From contig NZ_PPQS01000025.1 of assembly GCF_002902405.1 (NCBI RefSeq), forward strand, positions 1 through 64,000: DNA of 64,000 nt, read 5' to 3'. Position numbers and translations under genes: made by a program. A model generated the notes under the pieces. The model searched no databases and was not told the origin of the DNA. It saw only the letters and a program-made list of their open reading frames with translations. Each line of letters starts with the position of its first letter. The first letter of the stretch is position 1. This DNA comes from Staphylococcus schweitzeri. GTDB taxonomy: Bacteria > Bacillota > Bacilli > Staphylococcales > Staphylococcaceae. Positions 41,983-52,272 of the stretch are shown here, piece after piece.

Positions 41983-42420
41983 TAAGCTCACACCTTTACA
42001 AAGTAGTATATATATTTATATAAACATAATTTTTGTTCTTAAACATTATTTTAAATGCAGAAAGTAGTCTGTTATATGGTTTTGTTCTATGAAAATAACT
42101 GTAAAGTATCAATGTTCTTATTTACACTGGTATCGGGAATGTTTATTTTTTTATAATGAATTGTATTAATTAGATGTATAGAAAATATTTAGATAATAAA
42201 TGTATATAAATTTTAAATAGTCGATTATTAATTACTAAAGCAAAAGATTTTCTAAATTAATCACTTAGTACACACATTATTTTTAAAGAGGATAAAGTAT
42301 TTAATAATATTAACAAAATCATTTAATAAATAGTTAAATATATATTCTCTGTTTTTGTGATACCATTCACATGTCGATACATATCAACAATTATTAATCA
42401 TACGAAAGAAGGTTATAACA
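41983..42420. other. lukH upstream region
   Basis: About 438 AT-rich bases with the promoters of the M20 gene (minus) and lukH (plus). I looked for SaeR repeats (GTTAA-N6-GTTAA) and saw no convincing pair. No small gene is evident. Confidence 0.5.
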
Positions 42421-43449
42421 ATGAAAAATAAAAAACGTATTTTAATAGCGTCCTCCTTATCATGTGCACTTTTATTGTTATCAGCAGCAAATACAGAAGC
42501 GAATTCAACAAATAAAGATTCGAAAGAACAACCTAAGAAAGAACAGGTTGATAACGCTCAACAAAAAGATAAAAAAGCAACCCCTGATGATGTTGGTAAA
42601 AATGGTAAAGTCACAAAACGTACTGTGTCAGAATATGATGAGAAAACGAACATATTACAAAATTTACAATTCGATTTTATCGATGACCCGACATATGACA
42701 AACATGTTTTACTAGTTAAAAAACAAGGATCAATTCATTCAAATTTAAAGTTTGAATCGCATAAAGAAGAAAAAAATTCATCATGGTTAAAATATCCAAG
42801 TGAGTATCATGTAGATTTTCAAGTAAAAAGAAATCCTAAAACCGAAATATTAGATCAATTACCGAAAAATAAGATTTCAACTGCGAAAGTAGATAACACA
42901 TTTTCATATAGTGTAGGTGGTAAATTCGATTCAACTAAAGGAATTGGACGAACATCATCAAATAGTTATTCTAAATCAATCAGTTATAACCAACAAAATT
43001 ACGATACGATTGCAAGCGGTAAAAATAATAATAGACATGTACATTGGTCAGTAGTTGCTAATGATTTGAAATATGGCGGAGAGATTAAAAATAGAAATGA
43101 TGAATTCTTATTCTATAGAAATACTAGAACATCTACGCTAGAAAACCCTGAATTAAGTTTTGCATCAAAATACAGATATCCAGCACTTGTAAGAAGCGGA
43201 TTCAACCCTGAATTCTTAACTTATATTTCTAATGAAAAATCAAATGAAAAAACGCAATTCGAAGTAACATACACACGCAATCAAGATATCCTAAAAAATA
43301 GACCAGGCATTCATTATGAGAAGCCTATTTTGGAACAAAATAAAGATGGTCAAAGGTTTATAGTGACTTATGAAGTAGATTGGAAAAATAAAACAGTTAA
43401 AGTCGTTGATAAATACTCTGATCAAAATAAACCATATAAAGAAGGATAA
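42421..43449 (+). CDS. lukH: Leukocidin LukAB S-component (LukH/LukA)
   Basis: 342 residues, ATG after AGAAGGTTATAACA. Signal peptide (about 1-27, cut near TEA-NS), then a charged Lys/Gln/Asp-rich N-terminal extension and the leukocidin/aerolysin-like beta-barrel domain. The C-terminal tail NKPYKEG beyond the usual S-component end is specific to LukA and contributes to binding CD11b (established). It forms a heterodimer with LukG and lyses human phagocytes. The N-terminal extension is about nine residues shorter than the 351-residue form I remember and the substitutions are many, so this is a divergent allele. Confidence 0.95.
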   Translation: MKNKKRILIASSLSCALLLLSAANTEANSTNKDSKEQPKKEQVDNAQQKDKKATPDDVGKNGKVTKRTVSEYDEKTNILQNLQFDFIDDPTYDKHVLLVKKQGSIHSNLKFESHKEEKNSSWLKYPSEYHVDFQVKRNPKTEILDQLPKNKISTAKVDNTFSYSVGGKFDSTKGIGRTSSNSYSKSISYNQQNYDTIASGKNNNRHVHWSVVANDLKYGGEIKNRNDEFLFYRNTRTSTLENPELSFASKYRYPALVRSGFNPEFLTYISNEKSNEKTQFEVTYTRNQDILKNRPGIHYEKPILEQNKDGQRFIVTYEVDWKNKTVKVVDKYSDQNKPYKEG

Positions 43450-43455
43450 TATTGA

Positions 43456-44487
<1,032 letters not shown>

Positions 44488-44496
44488 GTATTAAAA

Positions 44497-44532
44497 AGTT
44501 GCCTGCTACATAGAATGTAGTAGGTAACTTTT
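44497..44532 (+). terminator. lukG terminator
   Basis: AGTTGCCTGCTACAT and ATGTAGTAGGTAACTTTT; stem of about 14 pairs with one mismatch. Confidence 0.88.
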
Positions 44533-44665
44533 ATTTAATTTTGAATAGATAAATTTATTATGATGATCAGTGTATGAATTATGTTTGAGTGTTGAGTAAA
44601 AACTAGTATTAAAATTGTTAAGATGACTTTATCAAAATGCTAGTTAATTCAAATTTTAACAATAA

Positions 44666-44698
44666 AACTCGCTTCGAATATTTAGAACGAAGCGAGTT
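44666..44698. terminator. hlb terminator
   Basis: AACTCGCTTCG (44666-44676) and CGAAGCGAGTT (44688-44698): perfect 11-base arms, with TTTATTG after it on the minus strand. Confidence 0.9.
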
Positions 44699-44714
44699 GT
44701 TAGTTAGTTGAGCA

Positions 44715-45707
44715 CTATTTACTATAGGCTTTGATTGGGTAATGATCTGAAAAATCATTGTAAACGTAGTAGTATGGGAACGCATATATATCCCATGGCT
44801 TAGTTTTTTCAGTAACAACTTCATTGACTAATTGTTTTGGTTGTTTATGATCTTTATCTGTAAATATATAGTCTAAATGTTCAGGTTTGCTTTTAGGATA
44901 GTTATATTTCGCGATAGAATTTGATTGTGGGTCCCATGTGCTATTATGACCTGCATATAGAACATCATTGACATTCAAGTTTTTAAGCATATCTTTGAAT
45001 TCTGGCGTACCTTTATTAACATTTAAATCGCCCCCTATATATACAGGTTCATCTTTAGGGATATTTTTATTTTTAACAAAGTCACTAATTTCTTTCATTT
45101 GTTCAGCTCTAATTTTTCGATCATGTCCAGCACCACAACGTGAATCTTCAGATTGTGTATGTGTACCGATAACGTGAACGTTCTTACCATTTTTCTCTAT
45201 TTTTGTATAAACAAAACCTTTGTTACTATCATTATCATATCCACAACCACTTTTGAAAACATGTTGGATTTTTTCTTTAATAGGATATTTACTTACAATC
45301 GCTACGCCACCATCTTCGGCAACAGTTGATGAGTAGCTACCTTCAGTTTTGTCCCAACCCGATTTAGAACGACCGAGTACAGGTGTTTGATAAGGATATT
45401 CTTTTTTTACATTACTTAATAATTTGTTTGATGCGCCATTATCAAATGCTTCATTGAATATTACGACATCATTATTTTTAATATAAGAAGATTGTCCGAT
45501 TAAATCAGCGCGTTTATATTGCCCCCAGTTCGGATATAATACGGTCGATAACATATAAACGTTATGACTAACTAACTTCAAATCAGTATCATCTTTCTTG
45601 GTTTCTGCTTTGGCACTATTGTCAGTAAGTGCACCAACTAATAATAAATTTGCTAATGCAAGTGTTGCAACTTTTTTTAGTGAATTGGATTTTGTTTTTT
45701 TAACCAT
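44715..45707 (-). CDS. hlb: Beta-haemolysin (neutral sphingomyelinase C), intact
   Basis: 330 residues from ATG 45707 (a second ATG lies directly before it at 45710; both follow AAAGGAGTGATA). Signal peptide of 34 residues ending AKA. DNase I-like fold: metal-binding E in IFNEAFD, catalytic H in IGTHTQSED, D/N in GGDLNVN, and H in FSDHYPIKAYSK. The two cysteines for the disulfide are present (SGCGYD, SRCGAG). It hydrolyses sphingomyelin outside the cell. The gene is uninterrupted, so phage phiSa3 (carrier of sak, scn, chp) is absent. About ten residues differ from the S. aureus sequence I remember. Confidence 0.97.
   Translation of the reverse strand: MVKKTKSNSLKKVATLALANLLLVGALTDNSAKAETKKDDTDLKLVSHNVYMLSTVLYPNWGQYKRADLIGQSSYIKNNDVVIFNEAFDNGASNKLLSNVKKEYPYQTPVLGRSKSGWDKTEGSYSSTVAEDGGVAIVSKYPIKEKIQHVFKSGCGYDNDSNKGFVYTKIEKNGKNVHVIGTHTQSEDSRCGAGHDRKIRAEQMKEISDFVKNKNIPKDEPVYIGGDLNVNKGTPEFKDMLKNLNVNDVLYAGHNSTWDPQSNSIAKYNYPKSKPEHLDYIFTDKDHKQPKQLVNEVVTEKTKPWDIYAFPYYYVYNDFSDHYPIKAYSK
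45525..45538 (-). other. phiSa3 integration core within hlb
   Basis: On the minus strand the 14-base core reads TATATCCGAACTGG. The classical attB is TGTATCCAAACTGG. It differs at positions 2 and 8, both silent in the LYPNWG codons. Unoccupied. Confidence 0.75.
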
Positions 45708-46085
45708 CATTATCACTCCTTTTATATAGCTTACAATAAAATAGTCGCGAAATTGATTAACTAAATTTAAAATAATTATTAAATCGATTTTATATTTTAA
45801 GTTAATGTTTTTTTCATGTATAAAATCTGTAAATATAAATAATGAATATAAAGGTAGTAATAAGTATGAAAACAAATGCCTCTGAGATTTTCCTCACCTA
45901 AAATCAAACATTATATTAGCCTTAGCAAATTTAGTAGTTAATATAGTTTAATTAAGGTTTTAATTGTATTAAAGAGTTATTGTTAAAGATAATTTATTAT
46001 TAATATTCAGTTAATTCAAAAAAATAAAGAGTTCTGTATATAATAAAGTCACAATCACGAATTACATAAAAAGGAGAGATAATTT

Positions 46086-47798
46086 ATGAAATTTAAGTCA
46101 TTAATTACAACGACAGTAGCAATCGGTATTTTAGCATCATCAGGAGTCAATCTAAATCAAGGTCATGCTAATACAGCATATAAAGTTCCCACTTCTTCTC
46201 ATCATTCTAATATAAATAATAATTACAACATTTTTTATAATATTGATGTTGATGGAACATCTTTATATAAATTATCAAGCTTTTCATTTTCTAAAAAAGA
46301 ACCAAAAATAGGATATTCAAAATTAACGAAAAGAGTTAAAGAGGCATTAAAACATGACAGAGGTATAAACGAAAATAAATTAAGAAACGTACATAAAGCA
46401 ACGTACACAGTTCACTTTAAAAATGGTACAAAGAGAGTTATTGACTTGAAATCAAATACCTTTTCAGCAGATTTAATTAATATTTATGATATTAAGAATA
46501 TCGATATAAACGTGAAAACTAAAAATGTTATTAAAGAAAAAGTTAGCTATGTTCCTTATACAATAAGTGTGGACGGTATAATAAATTATGCTTTAACAGA
46601 CTTTAAATTTTCGAATAAGTCAAAGCTTAGCTATGACGATTTAACTCAAAGAATAAAAGAAACATTAAAACATGACAGAGGTATAAATGAAAATAAATTA
46701 AGAAATGCGTATAAAGCGACTTATACAGTATATTTTAAAAACGGCTCAAAAAAAGTAGTGAATTTAAATTCAAATCTTTATATTGGGGAATTAATTAATT
46801 CTAAAAACATTAAGAAAATTGATATTAATGTTAAAACTGGACCTAAAGCTAAAACAGAGAGTTATGTACCATATACAATTGCAGTAAATGGCACATCAAC
46901 ACCAATTTTATCGGAATTGAGATTCACAGGAAATCATCGTGTAAGCTATCTTGATGTCACTAAAAAAGTGAAATCAGTATTGAAGCACGATAGAGGTATT
47001 GCTGATCGTGAATTAAAATACGCAAAGAAAGCAACTTATACAGTACATTTTAAAAATGGAAAGAAGCAAGAGATTAACTTAAACTCTAATATTAATCAAT
47101 TGGACCTGCTTTATGTTAAAGACATTAAAAAGATAGAAATTACTGTTAAAACAGGATCAAAAACAAAAGCAGAGAGTTATGTACCGTACACAATTGCAGT
47201 AAATGGCACTTCAGCACCAATTTTATCAAAATTAAAAATTTCAAATAAACAACTTATTAGTTATCAAGATTTAAACAAAATAGTTAAATCAGTATTAAAA
47301 CATGACAGAGGAATCAATGATATTGAATTAAAATTTGCGAAAAAAGCTAAGTATACGGTACATTTCAAAAATGGAAAGAAACAAGTAGTTGACCTTAAAT
47401 CAAATATCTTTACACGAAATTTATTTAGTACCAAAGATATTAAAAAGATTGATATTAATGTGAAAAAACATGTTGAATCAAATAAAGATCATAATAAAGT
47501 GACTAAAGTGAAATTTCCTGTAACAATAGATGGTCATAAATCAGCAATTAAATCGCCATTTGTATTCTCGAATGGTAATAACATTACACTTAATGATTTA
47601 AGTATTAAACTAAAATCAGCATTAGCAAATGAAGAGTTTATAAAAAGTTTTGATTTGAATATATCGGAACACGCTAAATATAAAGTATATTTTAAAGATG
47701 GTTCATCAGAATATGTTGATTTAAAATCTAATGCTCAACATTCAAAAGTATTTAAAGCAACTGACATTAAAAGAGTAAACATTGAACTTAAATTCTAA
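46086..47798 (+). CDS. eap: Extracellular adherence protein Eap/Map, five EAP domains
   Basis: 570 residues with a 29-residue signal peptide (cut near GHA-NT). Five EAP (MAP) domains of about 97 residues at 48-145, 154-251, 258-357, 363-461 and 474-570, each with the pattern VPYTI-VNGTS..., KSVLKHDRGI, YTVHFKNGKK and DIKKIDINVK. EAP domains inhibit neutrophil serine proteases and bind ICAM-1, fibrinogen and host surfaces (established). Domains 3 and 4 look like S. aureus Eap repeats; domains 1 and 2 and the last domain are much more divergent. Adjacent to hlb, as in S. aureus. Confidence 0.94.
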   Translation: MKFKSLITTTVAIGILASSGVNLNQGHANTAYKVPTSSHHSNINNNYNIFYNIDVDGTSLYKLSSFSFSKKEPKIGYSKLTKRVKEALKHDRGINENKLRNVHKATYTVHFKNGTKRVIDLKSNTFSADLINIYDIKNIDINVKTKNVIKEKVSYVPYTISVDGIINYALTDFKFSNKSKLSYDDLTQRIKETLKHDRGINENKLRNAYKATYTVYFKNGSKKVVNLNSNLYIGELINSKNIKKIDINVKTGPKAKTESYVPYTIAVNGTSTPILSELRFTGNHRVSYLDVTKKVKSVLKHDRGIADRELKYAKKATYTVHFKNGKKQEINLNSNINQLDLLYVKDIKKIEITVKTGSKTKAESYVPYTIAVNGTSAPILSKLKISNKQLISYQDLNKIVKSVLKHDRGINDIELKFAKKAKYTVHFKNGKKQVVDLKSNIFTRNLFSTKDIKKIDINVKKHVESNKDHNKVTKVKFPVTIDGHKSAIKSPFVFSNGNNITLNDLSIKLKSALANEEFIKSFDLNISEHAKYKVYFKDGSSEYVDLKSNAQHSKVFKATDIKRVNIELKF

Positions 47799-47814
47799 TC
47801 TTTAATTATATAAT

Positions 47815-47848
47815 AAGGCATCTCACAATCGTGGGGTGCCTTTTGCAT
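47815..47848 (+). terminator. eap terminator
   Basis: AAGGCATCTCAC and GTGGGGTGCCTTTT with loop aatc. Confidence 0.88.
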
Positions 47849-48026
47849 TTATAGAAATGTGATATTTGAAAGTTTAAAATGGAATGATTTTGCTGAAAGT
47901 TGTATTAACTTGCTTCAAATAAATTAAATTCTGCTAGGAGTAATGAATAGTTGCGGTGTTTGACAAGTTGTTGAGTAAAATATATCTGATGATGCTTTGA
48001 TAGAAGGATTAATTTTAAAAATAAAA

Positions 48027-48064
48027 AACCAATAATCCGATTAATATTCATCAGAGTATTGGTT
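48027..48064 (-). terminator. Aminotransferase terminator
   Basis: AACCAATA (48027-48034) and TATTGGTT (48057-48064), with TTTTTTAT following on the minus strand. Confidence 0.75.
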
Positions 48065-48072
48065 GAAACCGT

Positions 48073-49359
48073 TTATCTTAAGTCATCAATCGCCTTTGCA
48101 ATTGAATCAAAAACATGTGGGATGTCTTCTTTTTCTACACAGCTAAACGCAATACGAATATCTGTTGCATTTAGTGCAATAACACCAATTGAATATTTTT
48201 CAATTAAATGCTTACGCAGTTCTTCTGGGTCAACATCATGAACTTTGATTGCCATAAAGTATCCTGAGTTAAAGTCATATGCCTGCCAATGAGAATGGTA
48301 TTGCTCATCATAAACAATCTCTTTAGTGACCTCATAGCGTTCTTTTAATGTTTGAATATTTTGTTCTATTTCTTGATCGAATTGTTTATTATTTTTCAGC
48401 ACATGCTTAACAGCGCTTTGTGTTGGAAGTGGTCCACTAGAAATGTTGCTTCTTATAAGGCCTTTTACTTTGGCTTCTAAAACCTCTTTAGTAGTTTGAT
48501 CAGACGTACCGAATGTCATAAATCCAACACGGAAACCCCATGCGAAAAATTCTTTCGTTGCGCCATCTAAACGAACAGGTAATATTGCATTTGAATTTAA
48601 GTTTGTTAAGGCAGTAAACAAGGACTGAGTATATACATCTTCGTAGAATAAGCCATAGTATGCGTCATCTACAACAGCTATAACTTTTGTACCTTTATCA
48701 GATAATGTTTTAATTGCATTGACGATTGTAGTCACTTCTTCATGTGTCGGTGTGTAACCAGTCGGATTATTAGGATAATTTAAAATCATAATGACCTTAT
48801 CTTTATTGTATGTTTGCAAAGTTTCTACAAGTGAATCAGTGGTATAATGACCGTCTTTATCAAAGATAGGATATGTTTGAAGGTTTGCACCATTTCTAGT
48901 ATTGAAAACAAGTTTGTAATTACCCCAATTATGCTCTGGTAATAAGATAGTGTCATCTTGATTTACAAATAAATCGCCAACTAGAGATAAACCATGTGTT
49001 AATGCATTCGTAACAATTGGTCGTGACATATTGTCGATTGAGAGCTCAGGATTGTCACGCAACATTTTTTGTTGCCATAAATCACGTAATTCTTCAATGC
49101 CTTGTGGTGGAGCATAAGGGAATATTTCATCTGGCGTTAAATCATTAAACATTGCATCTAAAGATGATGCGAACATTTTTCCGTCTTTATTTGTTGCCAT
49201 ACCTATAGTTGCGTTATATGTTGTGCTCTTTGCTTCAGCAGATTGAGATAAAATGCCTTTTGGATAAAACATATTTTGACCTAAGTCAGATAACATTGCG
49301 AAAGCAGTTGCATTTGACTGTTGAAGTTGTTCATTTAAGCTTTGGGCTAAAGGATTCAT
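48073..49359 (-). CDS. Class I/II PLP-dependent aminotransferase
   Basis: 428 residues. Fold-type I: NYPNNPTGYTP near residue 195 holds the cofactor-binding Asn, VVDDAYYGLFYED the Asp/Tyr, and the PLP lysine lies in LDGATKEFFAWGFR near 270, followed by the phosphate-binding Arg region. The protein resembles aromatic or branched aminotransferases of Firmicutes; amino donor and acceptor cannot be told from sequence. It is transcribed away from the LexA-box peptide gene, with their shared upstream region containing that box. Confidence 0.88.
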   Translation of the reverse strand: MNPLAQSLNEQLQQSNATAFAMLSDLGQNMFYPKGILSQSAEAKSTTYNATIGMATNKDGKMFASSLDAMFNDLTPDEIFPYAPPQGIEELRDLWQQKMLRDNPELSIDNMSRPIVTNALTHGLSLVGDLFVNQDDTILLPEHNWGNYKLVFNTRNGANLQTYPIFDKDGHYTTDSLVETLQTYNKDKVIMILNYPNNPTGYTPTHEEVTTIVNAIKTLSDKGTKVIAVVDDAYYGLFYEDVYTQSLFTALTNLNSNAILPVRLDGATKEFFAWGFRVGFMTFGTSDQTTKEVLEAKVKGLIRSNISSGPLPTQSAVKHVLKNNKQFDQEIEQNIQTLKERYEVTKEIVYDEQYHSHWQAYDFNSGYFMAIKVHDVDPEELRKHLIEKYSIGVIALNATDIRIAFSCVEKEDIPHVFDSIAKAIDDLR

Positions 49360-49474
49360 TATTGCTTAACCTCTCTTTAAAAAAATTGTATGCCTATATA
49401 TTATCTTCAATTATACCAAAGATAAAGTATTGTTGGTGAATTAACGAATAATATGTAAAATCACTACCTAAAAT

Positions 49475-49505
49475 ACGAACATATGTTCTTATTTTGTGTT
49501 AGAAT
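49475..49505 (+). promoter_or_regulatory. LexA (SOS) box and extended -10 promoter
   Basis: ACGAACATATGTTCT (49475-49489) matches the Gram-positive LexA operator CGAACATATGTTCG with one end mismatch. An extended -10, TG-T-TAGAAT (49497-49505), lies just downstream, so LexA would block the -35 area. It drives the small ORF at 49559 and could also affect the divergent aminotransferase. Confidence 0.85.
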
Positions 49506-49558
49506 ATGTATAGGTCATCCTTCAGTATGATACTTTAGTCGAATGGAGGTGTAGTGTA

Positions 49559-49657
49559 ATGATGTGGTGGCAAGAAGGGATGATGACACTTATTACTGGT
49601 GGCTTACTGATTATTTTTCGACTTTGGTTAGAACTGAAATGGAAAAATAAAAAATGA
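49559..49657 (+). CDS. SOS-box small membrane peptide, toxin-like
   Basis: 32 residues, ATG 49559 eight bases after GGAGGTG. The peptide starts MMWWQEGMM, has a single hydrophobic helix (about residues 9-22), and ends in a Trp/Lys-rich basic tail (LKWKNKK). That layout is typical of type I toxin peptides of the Fst/TisB kind. Upstream lies a LexA box, downstream a very strong terminator palindrome that an antisense RNA could share. The function is inferred; the pairing of SOS control and membrane peptide resembles E. coli tisB. No antisense promoter could be identified with certainty. Confidence 0.75.
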   Translation: MMWWQEGMMTLITGGLLIIFRLWLELKWKNKK

Positions 49658-49671
49658 TCCTACACATATAA

Positions 49672-49708
49672 AAACCCCAAGTCTGCTGGTACCAGACTTG
49701 GGGTTGTG
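49672..49708. terminator. Strong palindromic terminator after the SOS peptide
   Basis: AACCCCAAGTCTG and CAGACTTGGGGTT (13 perfect pairs) around a 7-base loop that itself contains CTGGTACCAG; outer CTACACA/TGTGTAG extends the stem. Confidence 0.9.
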
Positions 49709-49897
49709 TAGTATAATTCTGTGGATACACTTAAATAATATCATTGAACACAATATATCGCAATCAAAAATCATTTTGAATGTATGGTTTTGTTGCTCTA
49801 TTTTAGTTTAAAGTGATCAGCCCTTGAAATGATGAAAGTCAACAACTTATTAAAAGTACTTATATTTGTTATAATGTTGATGTTGAGGTGAAACAAG

Positions 49898-50074
49898 TTG
49901 AAACATCTAACGAAAATATTTTTAATACTTGCAATTATTTTATTTATTGTTGGTTATTATTTACAAGCAACTAATCATGAAAGCCAAGGTATTAAACTAT
50001 TATTAGCAGCGATTATGTTTATGATTTGTGCTTTTATAAGTAGAAGTAATGATCGACGTAAAAATAATAAATAG
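49898..50074 (+). CDS. Small two-helix membrane protein
   Basis: 58 residues from TTG 49898, with GAGGTG eight bases upstream and TATAAT at 49870-49875. Two hydrophobic helices (about 6-21 and 34-48) joined by a polar loop, with a basic tail SRSNDRRKNNK. No family recognised. It lies between the SOS peptide and pmtR and has its own promoter-like sequence. Confidence 0.65.
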   Translation: MKHLTKIFLILAIILFIVGYYLQATNHESQGIKLLLAAIMFMICAFISRSNDRRKNNK

Positions 50075-50284
50075 AATTGACTGTTTAAAACGATTGTTTA
50101 TGTTGACACTACGATTGTCACATAGAGATTAAAGGCATTCGTTTTAGCAGTCTTTTTTGTTGCAACGAAAGTTTTAGCCTTGTTGTCCTTTGATTAAATA
50201 TTCATAAGCATGTTATTAAGTAGACATTGAAGCGGTTAATAGAAAAAGAATGTATATTTACAAAACTGTGCATATTGTGTATAT

Positions 50285-50296
50285 TGTATATATACA
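50285..50296 (+). promoter_or_regulatory. Likely PmtR operator
   Basis: TGTATATATACA, a perfect 12-base palindrome extended by GTGTATAT on the left, 22 bases before pmtR. YtrA-type GntR repressors bind such sites; PmtR represses pmt until PSMs accumulate (established). Confidence 0.65.
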
Positions 50297-50317
50297 GATG
50301 CTGATAGGGGGACGTTG

Positions 50318-50698
50318 ATGAAAATAATTTTAAAAAACAATAGTGATTTTCCGATTTATGAGCAGATCAAGCAACAAGTAAAACAAAATATTTTAAAGGG
50401 TCATGTTGCTCCTGGAGAGCATTTGCCATCAATGAGAGAACTTGCCAAAGATCTCCAAGTAAGTTTGATTACTACCAAACGTGCCTATGAAGATTTAGAG
50501 AAAGATGGTTTTGTTACCACAATAAGAGGTAAAGGCACTTTTGTTAAGGAGCAAGATAGTTCGATTTTAAAAGAGAAACAATTTTTTACCATTGAAAATT
50601 TGGTTAAAGAATTGGTTAATGAAGCGCAAGCCATCGAAATGTCGCTTGAGGAACTTCAAGATATTTTAACATTCATTTACGAGGAGGAATCGTCATGA
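50318..50698 (+). CDS. pmtR: GntR (YtrA subfamily) repressor of the Pmt exporter
   Basis: 126 residues, ATG 50318 after AGGGGGA. N-terminal winged helix (PIYEQIKQQVKQNIL...PSMRELAKDLQVS, residues 10-75) and the short C-terminal helical dimer domain of YtrA-type GntR regulators. PmtR binds the pmt promoter and is released by phenol-soluble modulins (established for S. aureus). It overlaps pmtA by four bases. Confidence 0.93.
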   Translation: MKIILKNNSDFPIYEQIKQQVKQNILKGHVAPGEHLPSMRELAKDLQVSLITTKRAYEDLEKDGFVTTIRGKGTFVKEQDSSILKEKQFFTIENLVKELVNEAQAIEMSLEELQDILTFIYEEESS

Positions 50699-51591
50699 AT
50701 GCGATAGAATTAAGTAATGTTTCTTATTCACATGATCATTTTAATTTAAAAAATATCTCTTTCAATGTTCCTCAAGGATTTATTACTGTTTTTATTGGTA
50801 GAAATGGCGCCGGTAAAACCACAATAATAAGGTTGATTATGGACTTGTATCAGCCACAAACTGGTACTATTAGAGTATTAGAAGATGATATGGCCCTCAA
50901 TCCGATAGAGTTAAAGAATAGAATTGGATTTGTTTACGCTGAAAATTACTTTAATGAGAGATGGACTGCGAAGCAACTCGAAAAAATGATTGCCCCATTT
51001 TATAGTAAATGGGATCAGCAAGTGTTTGAGTTTTATCTTGAAAAGTTCGATTTACCAATCAATAAAGCAATAAGAACATTTTCAACTGGCATGAAAATGA
51101 AACTATCATTAGCTGTTGCATTTTCACATCATGCCGATTTGTATATTTTTGATGAGCCTACTTCAGGTCTTGATCCCTTAGCTAGAAATGAGTTATTGGA
51201 GATAATTCAGCAGGAATTAATTGATGAAAATAAAACAATTTTTATGTCGACACACATTATTTCAGATTTAGAAAAAATAGCTGATTATATCATTCACTTA
51301 AGTGATGGTGAAATTATCTTAAATGGTTCAAAAGAAAAACTATTGCAAAGGTATCAAATTGTGAGTGGTGCAATTGAAGACTTGGATGTTGAATTAGCAT
51401 CTCTACTTATTTTTGAAGAGCATAAGCGTACTGGATTTATAGGGTTAACAGAACATGCACAAGTATTTAAAGAAATTTTAGGCCACAAAGTGAATATCAC
51501 TACACCTTCTATTGAAAACTTAATGGTTTATCTTGAAAAAAGGAAACCTAAATATCATGAAAACATCAAATTGATGGAAGAAGGTTTTTAA
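50695..51591 (+). CDS. pmtA: PSM exporter ATPase PmtA
   Basis: 298 residues. ABC ATPase: Walker A GRNGAGKTT near 35, signature FSTGMKMKLSLA near 130 (variant of LSGGQ), Walker B LYIFDEPTSGLDP near 155, and the H-loop STHIIS. With PmtB, C and D it exports all phenol-soluble modulins, including delta-haemolysin, and protects the producer from them (established). Start ATG overlaps the pmtR stop. Confidence 0.95.
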   Translation: MNAIELSNVSYSHDHFNLKNISFNVPQGFITVFIGRNGAGKTTIIRLIMDLYQPQTGTIRVLEDDMALNPIELKNRIGFVYAENYFNERWTAKQLEKMIAPFYSKWDQQVFEFYLEKFDLPINKAIRTFSTGMKMKLSLAVAFSHHADLYIFDEPTSGLDPLARNELLEIIQQELIDENKTIFMSTHIISDLEKIADYIIHLSDGEIILNGSKEKLLQRYQIVSGAIEDLDVELASLLIFEEHKRTGFIGLTEHAQVFKEILGHKVNITTPSIENLMVYLEKRKPKYHENIKLMEEGF

Positions 51592-52272
51592 ATGAAGTCA
51601 TTGTTAATTAGGAATTTTAAATTACGACGATATACACTTATCATCTATGCTCTATTATTAGCCTTATATCCTATTTATGTAATGGTTGACTCAACAAAGT
51701 TCTTTTATCTATTTCAGTCTTTTATAAGTCCAGCAATATTGATTATTTGGATTTTAGATGCTGGTCACTTATTTAGACTGAATCGTAGATTAGGTGGTAA
51801 TGATGCATACTATTTTTATATGAGTTTACCAGTGTCAAAAAAACAATTGCTTAATGCTAACTATATTACATGCATTGTTTTAACATTAATTGGTACGCTT
51901 GTCATTAGTTTATACGCTTATGAAGCAGATGTAATTGAACCAAATTCAATCTATTTCTCTACTGCATATGCATTTGTCATATCCAATTTCTTATCTATAC
52001 CAATTGCATTTAGTCAATTTACAGAATTACGTAGAGCGAAAGTACCATATGGTATATACGTGTTTACTATTATCATTTTAGTTCCATTTTTATTTTCAAT
52101 TATAATAGTGTTGGTGAATTATTTTGTTTTAAGACAATCAGCATTCCCAGATTTATATTCATATATTTTAAATATCGGTTTTCTAATTATAAGCATTGTT
52201 ATACTTAGTGTTAATTATTTTAAACAGCTCAATAAAATAAATGCTAGAAAGTTTAAAGGAGGCAGTCGATGA
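51592..52272 (+). CDS. pmtB: PSM exporter membrane subunit PmtB
   Basis: 226 residues with six hydrophobic segments (about 15-35, 45-65, 95-115, 125-145, 155-180, 190-212). No ATPase motif. It begins directly after the pmtA stop and overlaps pmtC by four bases. Predicted half of the transmembrane channel, paired with PmtD. Confidence 0.93.
   Translation: MKSLLIRNFKLRRYTLIIYALLLALYPIYVMVDSTKFFYLFQSFISPAILIIWILDAGHLFRLNRRLGGNDAYYFYMSLPVSKKQLLNANYITCIVLTLIGTLVISLYAYEADVIEPNSIYFSTAYAFVISNFLSIPIAFSQFTELRRAKVPYGIYVFTIIILVPFLFSIIIVLVNYFVLRQSAFPDLYSYILNIGFLIISIVILSVNYFKQLNKINARKFKGGSR

Noticed and set aside
42300..42420. SaeR binding repeat before lukH
   Set aside because: GTTAA occurs once, but no second GTTAA six bases away on either strand.
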